Positions 26,158-35,634 of a stretch of DNA of 64,000 nt are shown here, piece after piece. Made by a program: the position numbers and the translations under genes. Numbering within the stretch: position 1 is the first letter of the stretch; each line of letters starts with the position of its first letter. The notes under the pieces were generated by a model, which was not told the DNA's origin, did not search any database, and saw nothing but the letters and a program-made list of their open reading frames with translations. This DNA comes from Herbaspirillum huttiense. GTDB lineage: Bacteria; Pseudomonadota; Gammaproteobacteria; Burkholderiales; Burkholderiaceae_D. The DNA lies in NCBI RefSeq assembly GCF_004367745.1, contig NZ_CP037993.1, positions 3,100,001-3,164,000 of the forward strand. The letters run 5' to 3'.

Positions 26158-27160
26158 GTTGGCTCCATGTGTTCAAGGCATCTTGCAGACGCGTCCAGCC
26201 CGCTTCATCCGGCGGCAGGCCGAGCCGAATGCCACCGGCGCCGCGCGTGAAGAGGCGCACCCAGATGCCGGCACGCGCCATCGATTCATGAAACACCTGC
26301 GCCTCGGGCTCGAGCCACCACTGGAACAGCGCCGTACCACTGGCGCGGATGCCGTGCTGCGCCAGCAGCGCATGCAGGCGTTCGCCTTCGGCCAGCAAGG
26401 TCTGCAGCGTGGCGGCCTGCCATGGTCGATCACACAGCGCGGCGCTGCCGATCTGCTGGGCCGGGCCGCTGATGGACCAGGGACCGAGCCAGTCGGCCAG
26501 CGTCTCCAGCACGGCGGGCGCAGCCCCCACGAAACCCAGCCGCAAACCGGCCAGGCCAAAAAACTTGCCGACCGACCGCAGCACGATCAGGCCCGGCTGG
26601 TCGCCGTGGGCGGCCACGCTGTGGCCTTGCACGGTGTCGGCAAAGGCCTCATCGACCACCAGCCAGCCACCGCGTGCGGCCAGCAGCGCCGCCCAGCGTA
26701 ATACATCCTCCGGTGCCACCATGGCACCGGTCGGGTTATTGGGATTGCACAGGACCAGCACCTCGCAGTGCGACTCACGGACCGCCTCATCCAGATCGTC
26801 ATACGGCACCTCCCGCACGGCATGCCCTGCACGCCGCCAGCAGTGGGCGTGTTCGGCATAGATGGGGGCCGCGACCACCACCTGTGCCGGTCGGCCTTGC
26901 TGTTGCAGGCGCAGTTGCGGCAATGCCTGTATCGCCGCTTGCGTGCCCGCCACGGCCAGCAGGCGGGGCGCGCCGTAATACGCGCAGGCGGCCTGTTCCA
27001 GCGCGTGCGAGGGCTCGGGCAGGCGATGCCATGCATCGGGCGCAGGTGCAGGGGCCGGGTAAGGACGCGGATTGATGCCGGTAGAGAGGTCCAGCCATTC
27101 ACTGCGCGCACGGCCGTAATGGCGTGCCGCGTCGTTGAGATTGCCGCCGTGTTCAAGCAT
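26150..27160 (-). CDS. cobD: threonine-phosphate decarboxylase (cobalamin linker synthesis)
   Basis: This 336-residue PLP enzyme of the aminotransferase class I/II fold is named CobD in Salmonella and CobC in Pseudomonas denitrificans. It makes (R)-1-aminopropan-2-ol phosphate for the nucleotide loop. The sequence opens [15 protein letters not shown] and has NPNNPTGAM and the PLP-lysine motif [16 protein letters not shown]. It overlaps cbiB and cobQ by 8 bp each. Context and the opening motif favour this role over histidinol-phosphate aminotransferase. Confidence 0.92.
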   Translation of the reverse strand: MLEHGGNLNDAARHYGRARSEWLDLSTGINPRPYPAPAPAPDAWHRLPEPSHALEQAACAYYGAPRLLAVAGTQAAIQALPQLRLQQQGRPAQVVVAAPIYAEHAHCWRRAGHAVREVPYDDLDEAVRESHCEVLVLCNPNNPTGAMVAPEDVLRWAALLAARGGWLVVDEAFADTVQGHSVAAHGDQPGLIVLRSVGKFFGLAGLRLGFVGAAPAVLETLADWLGPWSISGPAQQIGSAALCDRPWQAATLQTLLAEGERLHALLAQHGIRASGTALFQWWLEPEAQVFHESMARAGIWVRLFTRGAGGIRLGLPPDEAGWTRLQDALNTWSQRG

Positions 27161-28112
27161 GGTGCGCTCCCGTTCCGACTGCGAGGGTCAGCACTGCCAG
27201 TGCGCTGACCACGGCCACCCACAACGCCGTGGTCATCGCCACCAGACGCCAGGCGCGCACGATGTCCGGCCCTTGCGGCGGCAGGCCACGTCCCAGCGGC
27301 GGGCGCTCTTCGACTTCACCGTCGTAGATGGCAGGTCCGCCCAGGGCCAGGCCCAGTGCGCCTGCTCCGGCAGCCATCACGGGGCCGGCATTGGGGCTGC
27401 TCCATGCGGGTGCCTGTGCTTTCCAGCAATCCAAGGCCTGGCGACGTTGCCCCAGCCACGCGTAGGAGAACGCGGTCAGGCGGGCAGGCAGCCAGTTGAG
27501 GACGTCATCGATGCGGGCGGCAGACCAGCCAAAATACCGGAAGCGCCCATTGCGATAGCCCCACATGGCATCCAGCGTATTGGCCAGCCGGAACAGCAAC
27601 GCCCCCGGACCACCCGCCACCAGAAACCAGAACAAGGTGCCGAAGACGGCATCGTTGCCATTCTCCAGCAGGGATTCAACGCCCGCCTTGGCCAGTTCGG
27701 CCTCCCCGGACTCACGCGTATCCCGGCTGACGATGTACGAGGTCAGCCGCCGCGCCAATGGCAGATCGCCTTGCGCCAGCGCCTGGGCAATCGGCAGCGT
27801 ATGTTCGCGCAGGCTGCGCAGGCCGATGCAGAAATACAGCAGCGCCGCATGCGCCAGCGCGGCCAGCCATCCCGGCAATACGGCAATGATCCAGGCGCAA
27901 GCCAGCACCGGCGGCAACACCGCCAGGCACCAAGCCAGCACGCCGCGCAGACGCAGCGCGGGAGCGTGATTGAGCCTGCCCTCGATGCGCTTGGCCAGGT
28001 TGCCGAAGCCGACCAGCGGATGCCAGCGCCGCGCCTCGCCCAGCAGCAGGTCCAGCGCGATGCCCAGCGCCATCAGTGCGGCCAGCGCGGGCCACGACAG
28101 CCCGCTCAGCAT
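27153..28112 (-). CDS. cbiB: adenosylcobinamide-phosphate synthase
   Basis: A 319-residue membrane protein (CbiB; CobD in Pseudomonas nomenclature) that attaches the aminopropanol linker to adenosylcobyric acid. It has several hydrophobic segments and family motifs [44 protein letters not shown] and [13 protein letters not shown]. The ATG at 28112 is used because the longer frame runs into cobU. Its start overlaps the cobU stop by 7 bp. Confidence 0.94.
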   Translation of the reverse strand: MLSGLSWPALAALMALGIALDLLLGEARRWHPLVGFGNLAKRIEGRLNHAPALRLRGVLAWCLAVLPPVLACAWIIAVLPGWLAALAHAALLYFCIGLRSLREHTLPIAQALAQGDLPLARRLTSYIVSRDTRESGEAELAKAGVESLLENGNDAVFGTLFWFLVAGGPGALLFRLANTLDAMWGYRNGRFRYFGWSAARIDDVLNWLPARLTAFSYAWLGQRRQALDCWKAQAPAWSSPNAGPVMAAGAGALGLALGGPAIYDGEVEERPPLGRGLPPQGPDIVRAWRLVAMTTALWVAVVSALAVLTLAVGTGAHHA

Positions 28113-28717
28113 GGATGGTCCTTGAAGGTCAGCGGCAGGCCGGCCGCCACCCATTGCACGCGTTCGCAAAGCGCGGCCACAGCCTGGTTCAAGCGGCCCG
28201 CCTCGTCAACAAACCAGCGCGAGATCGCCCCCTGCGGCACGATGCCCATGCCCACTTCATTGGAGACCAGGATCACGGTGCCCTGCACTTCCTGCAAGGC
28301 GCGCAGGAAATCCACGCGCTGCTGCGTGAAGGCCAGCGGCGGCGTGATCGGCCCTACCTCCGGATAGTCCACGCCCTCGGCGAAGAGCAGGTTGGCCAGC
28401 CAGACGGTGAGGCAGTCGACCAGCACCACGGACTCGGGCCGGCTCAGGCTGCGCAGCGCCTGACCCAATGCCAGCGGTTCTTCCACGGTGCTCCAGTGGC
28501 CGCCCAGCGCGCGGCGGCGCTGCTGGTGATGGGCGATGCGTTCCTGCATCTCGGCATCGTCGCGGCTGGCGGCGCGATTGGCGGTGGCCAGATAGACGAT
28601 CTCCTGCGGACCGGACTGCGCCGCCGCCAGGGCCAGGCGTTCTGCGTGGGCACTCTTGCCGCTGCGGGCGCCGCCGAAGATGAGGCTCCGATGTCGGGTT
28701 GAGATTGGGGAAGTCAT
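28106..28717 (-). CDS. cobU: adenosylcobinamide kinase / adenosylcobinamide-phosphate guanylyltransferase
   Basis: A 203-residue bifunctional enzyme (CobU/CobP) that phosphorylates adenosylcobinamide and adds GMP. The P-loop GGARSGKS is near residue 15, followed by YLATA, the guanylyl-accepting His region [21 protein letters not shown] and [11 protein letters not shown]. All the expected motifs are intact. It overlaps bluB by 4 bp (ATGA). Confidence 0.96.
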   Translation of the reverse strand: MTSPISTRHRSLIFGGARSGKSAHAERLALAAAQSGPQEIVYLATANRAASRDDAEMQERIAHHQQRRRALGGHWSTVEEPLALGQALRSLSRPESVVLVDCLTVWLANLLFAEGVDYPEVGPITPPLAFTQQRVDFLRALQEVQGTVILVSNEVGMGIVPQGAISRWFVDEAGRLNQAVAALCERVQWVAAGLPLTFKDHPC

Positions 28718-29385
28718 GCTTGTGATGCTCCTTGCACGGGCCAGCGGTCTTCAAAGACCAGGTCCTGCAGACGTTGGCGGGTCGCCCATTGCTCCTGCTC
28801 CAGCATGGGCTTGTCATAGAATGCGGGCACGTGGCCCAGGCACAGCACCGCCACCGGTTCGGCGCCTTCCGGCAGATGCAGCAATTGCGCCAGTGCCACC
28901 GGATCGAAGAGCGACACCCAACCCATCCCCAGCCCTTCGGCACGGGCGGCCAGCCACATGTTCTGCAGCGCGCAGGACAGCGAAGCCAGGTCCATCTGCG
29001 GCAGGGTGCGGCGGCCGAAGATATGGGCCTCGCGCTGGTCCATCAGGGCTGCGACCAGCACCTCGCCACACTCGCGGATACCTTCCACCTTCAGTCGCAT
29101 GAATTCGTCTTCGCGCTGATCCAGTGCGCGGGCAGTGGCGATGCGTTCCCGCTCCACCAGGGCATGGATCTGCTGGCGCAGCGCCTGGCTGCGGATGCGA
29201 ATGAAACGCCACGGCTGCATGAAGCCCACACTGGGACCGTGATGGGCCGCCTGCAGCAGGCGTTCCAGCAGTTCAGGCGCGACCGCATCGGGCAGGAAAT
29301 GGCGCATGTCGCGCCGCTCGCGAATGACGCGGTAGACCGCATCGATCTGCGCCTGCGGATAGCGGTGAGAGACGCCCTCGCTCAT
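28714..29385 (-). CDS. bluB: 5,6-dimethylbenzimidazole synthase
   Basis: This 223-residue flavin-destructase of the nitroreductase fold uses oxygen and reduced FMN to make the lower ligand of B12. Visible family motifs are RRDMRHFLPDAV, AAHHGPSVGFMQPWRFIRI, LQNMWLAARAEGLGMGWVS and the closing FYDKPMLE. Its oxygen need shows that the pathway runs aerobically at least at this step. The ATG at 29385 overlaps the cbiA stop by 4 bp; the longer frame is antisense-like Arg-rich sequence. Confidence 0.95.
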   Translation of the reverse strand: MSEGVSHRYPQAQIDAVYRVIRERRDMRHFLPDAVAPELLERLLQAAHHGPSVGFMQPWRFIRIRSQALRQQIHALVERERIATARALDQREDEFMRLKVEGIRECGEVLVAALMDQREAHIFGRRTLPQMDLASLSCALQNMWLAARAEGLGMGWVSLFDPVALAQLLHLPEGAEPVAVLCLGHVPAFYDKPMLEQEQWATRQRLQDLVFEDRWPVQGASQA

Positions 29386-30716
29386 GAGGCCGCCCCTCCC
29401 AGCAGCGCTGCCACCGTACGCGGTGCTGAGCGGAAATAGGCGTGCAAATAGCTGGCCGTGACCTTGCCACGGCGATAGACGACCTCCCCTTCGGACGAAT
29501 CGAAGAGACGCTCGCCACGCGCGATGAACTCCGCTCCGACCACCGCACGCGAATAGTGGAAGGTATGGCAGCGCAGATGCTCGCCGACTGCGCCGGGCAG
29601 GTTCAGCTGCAAGGTCTGGTAACCCAGTCCCTGCAGGCGCGGCTGCACCGTGGCCTGGCCGGGCAGGATGCCGCACAGCTGGCCGCTGCTGCCGTCACCG
29701 GCAATGACCGTCTCCAGCAGGAACAGCATACCGCCGCATTCCGCATAGAGCGGCTTGCCGGCCCCGGCATGGGCGCGCAGGCTGGATTGGGTCCGTTGCG
29801 CGGCCTGCAAGGCTGGCAGGTGCAGTTCCGGATAACCGCCCGGCAGCCAGACCGCGTCGCACTCCGGGACCGCTTCATCGGCCAGCGGCGAGAAGAAGGT
29901 CACGCTGGCCCCCATCAGCGCCAGCAGATCGAGGTTGGCGGGGTAGATGAAGGAAAACGCCAGATCGCGCGCCACGGCGATGGTTTTGCCCTCCAGCAGG
30001 CGCGGGAATGCGCGTTCCGGCGGGGGCGTACCGAAGTCCACTTCCGGAGGCAGATTGGCCAGTGAAGTAGCGGACATTCTTTCGGCCACGGCATCCAGGC
30101 GCGCATCCAGATCGGCGATCTCGGGCGCAGCCACCAGGCCCAGGTGGCGCTCCGGCAAGGCGAATTGCATGTCGCGCTGCAAGCCGGTCAGCAGCGGCAC
30201 AGAAGGACGTGCATTCTGCAGGCCCTGGCGCAGCATCTGCGCATGGCGCGGACTGGCCACGCCATTGGCCAGCACCCCGGCGAACTTCAGCTCGGGACGA
30301 TAGGCCAGCAAGCCTTGCGCCAGCGCGCCGATGGTCTGGCCCATGCCGCGCGCATTGATGACGGCCACGATGGGAATGCCCAGCAACTGCGCCAGATCGG
30401 CACTGCTGGGCTCGCCATCGAAGAGGCCCATCACGCCCTCCACCAGCAGCACATCGGATTCGGCAGCGGCCAGTGCCACCTGGCGGCGGCAGTGATCCTC
30501 CCCGCCCAGCCACAGGTCGAGGTTGGCCACCGGCTGGCCGCTGGCCTGCTGCAGCACCATCGGATCGAGGAAATCCGGGCCGGTCTTGAACACCCGCACC
30601 CGCTTGCCCTGGTGGCGATACAAGCGTGCCAGGGCGGCGGTGATGGTGGTCTTGCCGTGGCCCGAGGCCGGGGCCGAGATGAACAGGGCCGGGCAACGAT
30701 ATTGCGGGGCAGACAT
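29382..30716 (-). CDS. cbiA: cobyrinic acid a,c-diamide synthase
   Basis: This 444-residue glutamine-dependent amidase (CobB in Pseudomonas terms) amidates carboxylates a and c. The N-terminal domain has the P-loop-like SAPASGHGKTTITAAL and GVMGLFDGEPSSADLA. The C-terminal amidotransferase has YAECGGMLFL with the catalytic Cys and SYLHAYFRS with the His. It overlaps cobO at the stop/start codons. Whether it acts on cobyrinate or hydrogenobyrinate depends on when cobalt enters, which this cluster leaves open. Confidence 0.95.
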   Translation of the reverse strand: MSAPQYRCPALFISAPASGHGKTTITAALARLYRHQGKRVRVFKTGPDFLDPMVLQQASGQPVANLDLWLGGEDHCRRQVALAAAESDVLLVEGVMGLFDGEPSSADLAQLLGIPIVAVINARGMGQTIGALAQGLLAYRPELKFAGVLANGVASPRHAQMLRQGLQNARPSVPLLTGLQRDMQFALPERHLGLVAAPEIADLDARLDAVAERMSATSLANLPPEVDFGTPPPERAFPRLLEGKTIAVARDLAFSFIYPANLDLLALMGASVTFFSPLADEAVPECDAVWLPGGYPELHLPALQAAQRTQSSLRAHAGAGKPLYAECGGMLFLLETVIAGDGSSGQLCGILPGQATVQPRLQGLGYQTLQLNLPGAVGEHLRCHTFHYSRAVVGAEFIARGERLFDSSEGEVVYRRGKVTASYLHAYFRSAPRTVAALLGGAAS

Positions 30717-31318
30717 CAGAACTCCACGCCTTTCTGCGCCTTCACGCCCTGCTCCTTGTAGGGATGTTTCAGCGGGCGCATCTCGCTGACCAGGTCGGCC
30801 TGTTCAATCAAGGCCTCCGGCGCATGGCGGCCGGTGACGACGATGTGCAGCATCTCGCGGCGTGCCGCGAAGACACGCAGCACCTCCTCCAGATCGAGAT
30901 ACTGGTATTTCAGGACGATGTTGAGTTCATCCAGGATCACCATGTCATAGCTCGGATCTTCGATCATGCGTACGGCCTCGGCCCAGCCGTGTGCGGCGGT
31001 GCGCATGTCGGCGTCGCGGTCCTGGGTATCCCAGGTGTAGCCTGCGCCGACGACATGGAAGTCACAGTGGGCGTGCCCGCCGAGAAAGTCACGCTCAGCG
31101 CTGTAGAGCGCGCCCTTGATGAACTGCACCACGCCCAGCTTCATGCCGTGGCCGAGGATGCGCATGCCCATGCCGAAGGCGGCGCTGGACTTGCCCTTGC
31201 CGGTCCCGGTGTTGACGATCAGGAGACCCTTTTCCTTCTGGGCGGCGGCCTTCTTCTTCTCGAAGCCCTCCTTGTGACGCTGGGTCATGCGCTTGTGCGA
31301 TTCGGGATCGGTTTTCAT
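30716..31318 (-). CDS. cobO: cob(I)yrinic acid a,c-diamide adenosyltransferase
   Basis: A 200-residue CobA/CobO/BtuR-type adenosyltransferase. The P-loop is GTGKGKSSAAFG. GVVQFIKGALYSAERDFL, ILDELNIVLKYQYL and VTGRHAPEALIEQADLVSEM are diagnostic. It adds the 5'-deoxyadenosyl group to the corrin cobalt. It lies 31 bp after cobW. Confidence 0.96.
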   Translation of the reverse strand: MKTDPESHKRMTQRHKEGFEKKKAAAQKEKGLLIVNTGTGKGKSSAAFGMGMRILGHGMKLGVVQFIKGALYSAERDFLGGHAHCDFHVVGAGYTWDTQDRDADMRTAAHGWAEAVRMIEDPSYDMVILDELNIVLKYQYLDLEEVLRVFAARREMLHIVVTGRHAPEALIEQADLVSEMRPLKHPYKEQGVKAQKGVEF

Positions 31319-31349
31319 GGTGAGGTTCTTTCCTGGTGCTGCAACAAAA

Positions 31350-32477
31350 TCAAATCCATTCGGTGCCGGTCAACGACGACAGCAACTGCGCCACGCGCGC
31401 GCGACTGGGGTGGTAGCCGATGAAGACCAGCTCAGAGCCCCCTGCGCTCTTGCCACCCTGCGCACTGGCCACGACGGCGCGCGCACGCACGGCTTGCAGC
31501 AATTGCGTGCCGCCCTCGCCGGTGGCGATGAAACCCTTGGTCCGCAGGATGGGCTGGTCCAGCGCCACGGCCACCACCGCACGGCGCAGGGACTCCGGCG
31601 CCTGTGCTGCCTGGCTGCGCAGCGTGAAGGATTGCCAGCCGGGATCCTGCTCATGGAAATGCTTGTGGGTGGACAAGCCATGGCTGTGCGCGCCCAGCCC
31701 GGAGTGCGCATGTCCATTGAAGCGCCACTGGTCCGCCGCCACGGTGGCGCGTTCGCCCGGCATGCCCACCGGCGTGTAATGGTGATGCACGGTGCTGCCT
31801 GCCTGGTGCAGGCGCAGGCCGAGTGCGAGACGGATGTCCAGTCTGGCCCCATAGGCCAGCTCCAGGAAACGCACGTTCGGTGCCAGTGCGCGCACGGTCT
31901 CTTCGGCCTGCAGCAGCGGTGCTTCTTCCATGCCATCGATCTTGTTCAGCACCACCACGTCGGCGCATTCCAGCTGCTGGCGGAACAGCTGCGCCGTCGC
32001 ATCGCGCACGGCGTCACCGCTAGCAAAGGCTTCTTCCAGCAGCAGCGGCGTGTCGACCACGGCCAGCGTGGCATCGAGCACGAAGTGCGGGGCCAGTTCC
32101 GGCGATTGCAGCACTTCCATGACGGCACTGGGCAGGGCCAGGCCGGACGTCTCGATGAGCACGTGATCGATCTGCGCCCGCCGTGCGGCCAGGGCCAGCA
32201 TGGCGGGGACGAAATGTTCATCGTCGCCATAGGCGATGAGGCCATGGGCGAAATCCTGGATCTGTACGTGACCCTGCGCATCCCCTTCGGCACGCAGCAG
32301 GTCGCCATCGATGGCGACCTCACCGAATTCATTGATGAGCAAGGCCAGGCGGCGCGACTGGCGACGCTGGACCAGCCCGCGCAGCAAGGTCGTCTTGCCG
32401 GCACCGAGGAAACCCGTCACCACGGTGACCGGTATCGGCGGCAATGGCGGCGGCAAGGTAGAGACGACGCTGGCCAT
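31350..32477 (-). CDS. cobW: CobW-type GTPase lacking the CxCC metal motif
   Basis: This 375-residue G3E-family GTPase is expected to help deliver cobalt to the chelatase. Walker A is GFLGAGKTT (residues 22-30), switch ILINEFGEVAIDGDLL follows, then ETSGLA and the specificity motif LNKID. The metal site normally written GCICC is replaced by G79-L-I-A-Y83, so all three cysteines are missing. A histidine-rich stretch (HHHYTP... HAHSGLGAHSHGLSTHKHFHE) near residues 230-275 could bind metal instead. The C-terminal CobW domain ends with VFIGYHPSR. It lies between the cobJ-cobK fusion and cobO. Confidence 0.88.
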   Translation of the reverse strand: MASVVSTLPPPLPPIPVTVVTGFLGAGKTTLLRGLVQRRQSRRLALLINEFGEVAIDGDLLRAEGDAQGHVQIQDFAHGLIAYGDDEHFVPAMLALAARRAQIDHVLIETSGLALPSAVMEVLQSPELAPHFVLDATLAVVDTPLLLEEAFASGDAVRDATAQLFRQQLECADVVVLNKIDGMEEAPLLQAEETVRALAPNVRFLELAYGARLDIRLALGLRLHQAGSTVHHHYTPVGMPGERATVAADQWRFNGHAHSGLGAHSHGLSTHKHFHEQDPGWQSFTLRSQAAQAPESLRRAVVAVALDQPILRTKGFIATGEGGTQLLQAVRARAVVASAQGGKSAGGSELVFIGYHPSRARVAQLLSSLTGTEWI

Positions 32478-32479
32478 CT

Positions 32480-34054
32480 TCAGCCCCCGGCCAGTGCTAC
32501 CAGTTGCGCCTGCAGGGTCGGCACATCATGGGCCACCTGCGGATAGGCCAGTGCTGGCCGGCGCACCGTCAACAGCGGGATGCCCAGGGCCCGGGCCGCA
32601 TCGACCTTGGCCCGATAGCCACCGGCCTCTCCCGAATCCTTGGTGACCACGCAGTCGATGCCCCAATCCCGCCACAGCGCTTCATTGAAGGCCTGCGAGA
32701 ACGGTCCCTGCATGGCGCACAGGTGGGCGCGCGGCAAGCCCAGTTCCAGCGCGCGCTTGATGAAGTCCGGATCGGCGGTGACGCGGGCGAACCATTGTTT
32801 TCCGGGCGCACCGGGTGCCTGCAGGAAGCTGCCCAGGTCCTTCGAGCCGGTGGCCAGGAAGATGCGGCCGCCCATGGCGATGGCGCGGGTGGCGGCTTCT
32901 TCCATGTCGGCGCAGACGTGCGGATCATCGCTGGCCAGGTCGCTCGGGCGTTCATAGCGCAGATACGGAATCGCCAACTCGTTGGCCAGCATCATGAGTT
33001 GCTGCGACATCTGCACCGCAAACGGATGCGTGGCATCCACCAGCACACGCGCCTGGCTCTCGCGCAAGGCCTGGCGGCGCGCTTCCACGCCCTGGCGGCC
33101 GGACCAGACGTGAGCCCCCGGACAATCCTGGCTGGCCAGTTCGCCGCCATAAGCGGTCGCCGTGGAGATCACCACCCGCTCGCCCTGTCCGGCCAGCTCG
33201 CGTGCCACCAGATTGCCATCGCTGGTACCGGCAAAGACCCACACCGCCTGCGGCGGCAGTTGCGCCACTTCAGCGGCCTGCGATTCTTCGCTCCAGTCGT
33301 TGTAGCCGCGCGGCGTAAAGATCCAGTCGCGCTTGCGCTGGGTAAAGCGGTTGCCGATGACGATCGAGGTCAGCATGTCGAACTGCAGGCCCGGCAATTC
33401 ATCCAGGCGATGAATGGACACCTGCTGGCCCGGCCGATAGGCGTTGCGCACCACGCCGCACAGGGTGTGCGGGGCCTTGTGTTGCAGCATCAGCTGCAGG
33501 ATGCGATAGACGCCCTCCTGCCGCCCGGCACTCTGCACGTTGTAGAGCACGCAGGCCAGGTCGGCCTGGGCGATGTGGCTGGCGCGCTGCTCGATCCATG
33601 ACCACGGGCACAGCAGGTTCGACAGCGACAGCGTGGCGAAGTCATGCGACAGCGGCGACCCCAGCAGCGAAGCGCAGGCATTGGCCGAGGTCACGCCGGG
33701 AATGACGTTGACCTCATAGGTATCGTCCTCGCGCATGTCGTCGAAGGCCAGCGCGGCCATGGCGTAGATGCCGATGTCGCCGCTGGAGATGAGCGCCACG
33801 CGGCGTCCGGCGCGGGCCTGCTCGATGGCCAGCAAGGCGCGCTCGCGCTCTTGCGTGAGGGGCGGCGTGTGGATTTCCTTGCCCTCGATGTGCGATGCGA
33901 TCCAGCGCAGGTACAACTCGTAGGCGACGATGACCTCGCTGTCGCGCAAGGCCTCGATGGCGCGCGGGATGATCATTTCTTCGAAACCGGGGCCTACGGA
34001 GACCAGGTTCAATACGCCTTTTTTCTTGACGACTTCCATCTGCATACTTTCCAT
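32480..34054 (-). CDS. cobJK: precorrin-3B C17-methyltransferase fused to precorrin-6A reductase
   Basis: This 524-residue bifunctional protein has a CobJ/CbiH SAM-dependent methyltransferase in residues about 10-250: VSVGPGFEEMIIPRAIEAL, SSGDIGIYAMA, VIPGVTSANACASLLGSPLSHDFATLSLS. A CobK/CbiJ NAD(P)H reductase follows from about 265 (WVFAGTSDGNLVAREL, DATHPFAVQMS, TKDSGEAGGYRAKVDAA). It thus joins ring contraction and the later reduction. The ATG at 34054 is 3 bp from the cbiG stop; an ATG at 34039 with GGAAAG ahead of it is an equally good start. Confidence 0.93.
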   Translation of the reverse strand: MESMQMEVVKKKGVLNLVSVGPGFEEMIIPRAIEALRDSEVIVAYELYLRWIASHIEGKEIHTPPLTQERERALLAIEQARAGRRVALISSGDIGIYAMAALAFDDMREDDTYEVNVIPGVTSANACASLLGSPLSHDFATLSLSNLLCPWSWIEQRASHIAQADLACVLYNVQSAGRQEGVYRILQLMLQHKAPHTLCGVVRNAYRPGQQVSIHRLDELPGLQFDMLTSIVIGNRFTQRKRDWIFTPRGYNDWSEESQAAEVAQLPPQAVWVFAGTSDGNLVARELAGQGERVVISTATAYGGELASQDCPGAHVWSGRQGVEARRQALRESQARVLVDATHPFAVQMSQQLMMLANELAIPYLRYERPSDLASDDPHVCADMEEAATRAIAMGGRIFLATGSKDLGSFLQAPGAPGKQWFARVTADPDFIKRALELGLPRAHLCAMQGPFSQAFNEALWRDWGIDCVVTKDSGEAGGYRAKVDAARALGIPLLTVRRPALAYPQVAHDVPTLQAQLVALAGG

Positions 34055-34057
34055 GTT

Positions 34058-34861
34058 TTACAGCTTGTCTTTGAATGTCCGCCAAGCATCGGCGTCATCC
34101 ACCACGGCCACGGTCACCCCGTCCAGCGCGGTCTTGCCCAGCAACAGACGGCCACGGGGGCTGGCGATCAAGGCCGCCGGTTCGCATACGCCGTCCACGC
34201 CGACATTCTGGCGCACCCACTCCGAGGGCTTGCCGACCCAGGCGCGCTGGGCGATCTGCTCGCGTGCAATCGCGCGCAGCGGCAAGTCATGGGTGGCGCA
34301 AAAGGCCAGCAGGCCGGGCTCTTGCGCCTTGATGTCGATGGTGGCCACTTCGCGCACCTGGGCCAGTGACGCGCCGGGGCACAGCGCCAGCGCCTGCGAC
34401 ACGGCAAGGGCAATCTGCTCCGCCGAGGCCAGCTTGCGGCAACCGATGCCCAGTACCAGCGGCTTGACCGCTTCCGTGGCGGTCGTCACCACCGGCTGCG
34501 CCCCCGTCAGTTGCGCTACGCGATAGGCCAGTCCGTTGGCCCCGCCTTCATGTCCGGCCAGCAAGGCGATGGCAAAACGGGCCACCTCATCGACCACCAC
34601 CAGCGCCGGATCGCTGTGCTTGTCCTGCGGCAGGCCGTCCAGGAAGCGCACGGCAATGCCGGTGGCGCCGATCATGATCCATTGACGATGGCGGCGATAG
34701 GCCAGCGCAAACTGCTGCCGCTGCGACAGTCCGCCCTCGGCCTGCAGCCACGGCTGATACAGCTCGCCGCCCAGCCTGTCCTGCAGGTAAAGAGCCAGTG
34801 CCGCCGCCTCGGCACGCACCGACCACAGGCCGAGTTCAGCCGCGGCGACGGGGGGATTCAT
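34058..34861 (-). CDS. cbiG: cobalt-precorrin-5A hydrolase-type protein CbiG
   Basis: This 267-residue CbiG protein opens the delta-lactone and releases acetaldehyde in the oxygen-independent route. The N-terminal part has IGATGIAVRFLDGL, VVVDEVARFAIALLAGHEGGANGLA. The C-terminal CbiG/CobE domain has LVLGIGCRKLASAEQIALAV and ATIDIKAQEPGLLAFC. The family is usually 300 residues or more, so the middle linker domain is short or absent. Its ATG overlaps the cobM stop by 4 bp. The presence of CbiG marks the anaerobic-type ring contraction. Confidence 0.9.
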   Translation of the reverse strand: MNPPVAAAELGLWSVRAEAAALALYLQDRLGGELYQPWLQAEGGLSQRQQFALAYRRHRQWIMIGATGIAVRFLDGLPQDKHSDPALVVVDEVARFAIALLAGHEGGANGLAYRVAQLTGAQPVVTTATEAVKPLVLGIGCRKLASAEQIALAVSQALALCPGASLAQVREVATIDIKAQEPGLLAFCATHDLPLRAIAREQIAQRAWVGKPSEWVRQNVGVDGVCEPAALIASPRGRLLLGKTALDGVTVAVVDDADAWRTFKDKL

Positions 34862-35634
34862 GCGGCGTCCTTGTTCTTCTTGACCACGCGGAAGAGGTGC
34901 GTGAAGTCCTTGGAGTAGAGACTGGATTCGGCGACCTGTTCCTTGTTCAGGGCGGCCCCCACCAGCATCATGGTGGTCAGGTTCCACTCGCCGCGCTTGT
35001 TCTCTTCCAGCACCTTGTCGAGCGATCCCTGGTAAATGCGCTGCTCCGGCCATGTGGCGCGATAGACCAGCGTGACGGGGGTCTCAGGCGGATAGTGCAG
35101 CAGCAGGTCGTTGACGATCTTCTTGAGGTGCGGACCTGAGAGGAAGATGCACATGGTGGCCCGATGTGCCGCCAGCGAAGCGATCGATTCCGATTCCGGC
35201 ACGGCTGAAGCACGTCCCGACACCCGCGTCAGGATCACGCTCTGCGACACCTCCGGCTTGGTCAGTTCAGCCGACACCGCCGCTGCCGCAGCGGTGAAGG
35301 ACGACACGCCCGGCACCACTTCATAGGCAATACCCAGCGCATCGAGGCGGCGCATCTGCTCGGCAGTCGCGCCGTAGATGGCAGGGTCGCCTGAATGCAG
35401 GCGCACAACGTCAATGCCCTGCTCCTGCGCACGCACGTAGCAGGCTTGCTGCTGCTCCAGATCGAGGGCGGCGGTATCGATGATCTCGGCCTCGGGGTGG
35501 CAATGTTCCAGCAAGGCGGTCGGCACCAGCGAACCGGCATACAGCACCATGCGCACCTGGCCCAGCAGGCGCGCACCGCGCAGGGTGATGAGGTCGGCCG
35601 CACCGGGGCCGGCCCCGACGAAATAAACTTTCAT
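34858..35634 (-). CDS. cobM: precorrin-4 C11-methyltransferase
   Basis: A 258-residue SAM-dependent uroporphyrin-III-methyltransferase-like enzyme (CobM/CbiF). The sequence opens KVYFVGAGPGAADLITLRGARLL and contains VLYAGSLV, HSGDPAIYGATAEQMRRLD, PGVSSFTAAAAA and ILTRVSGRASAVPE, all diagnostic of the C11 enzyme. Four-base overlaps join it to cobI and cbiG. Confidence 0.96.
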   Translation of the reverse strand: MKVYFVGAGPGAADLITLRGARLLGQVRMVLYAGSLVPTALLEHCHPEAEIIDTAALDLEQQQACYVRAQEQGIDVVRLHSGDPAIYGATAEQMRRLDALGIAYEVVPGVSSFTAAAAAVSAELTKPEVSQSVILTRVSGRASAVPESESIASLAAHRATMCIFLSGPHLKKIVNDLLLHYPPETPVTLVYRATWPEQRIYQGSLDKVLEENKRGEWNLTTMMLVGAALNKEQVAESSLYSKDFTHLFRVVKKNKDAA

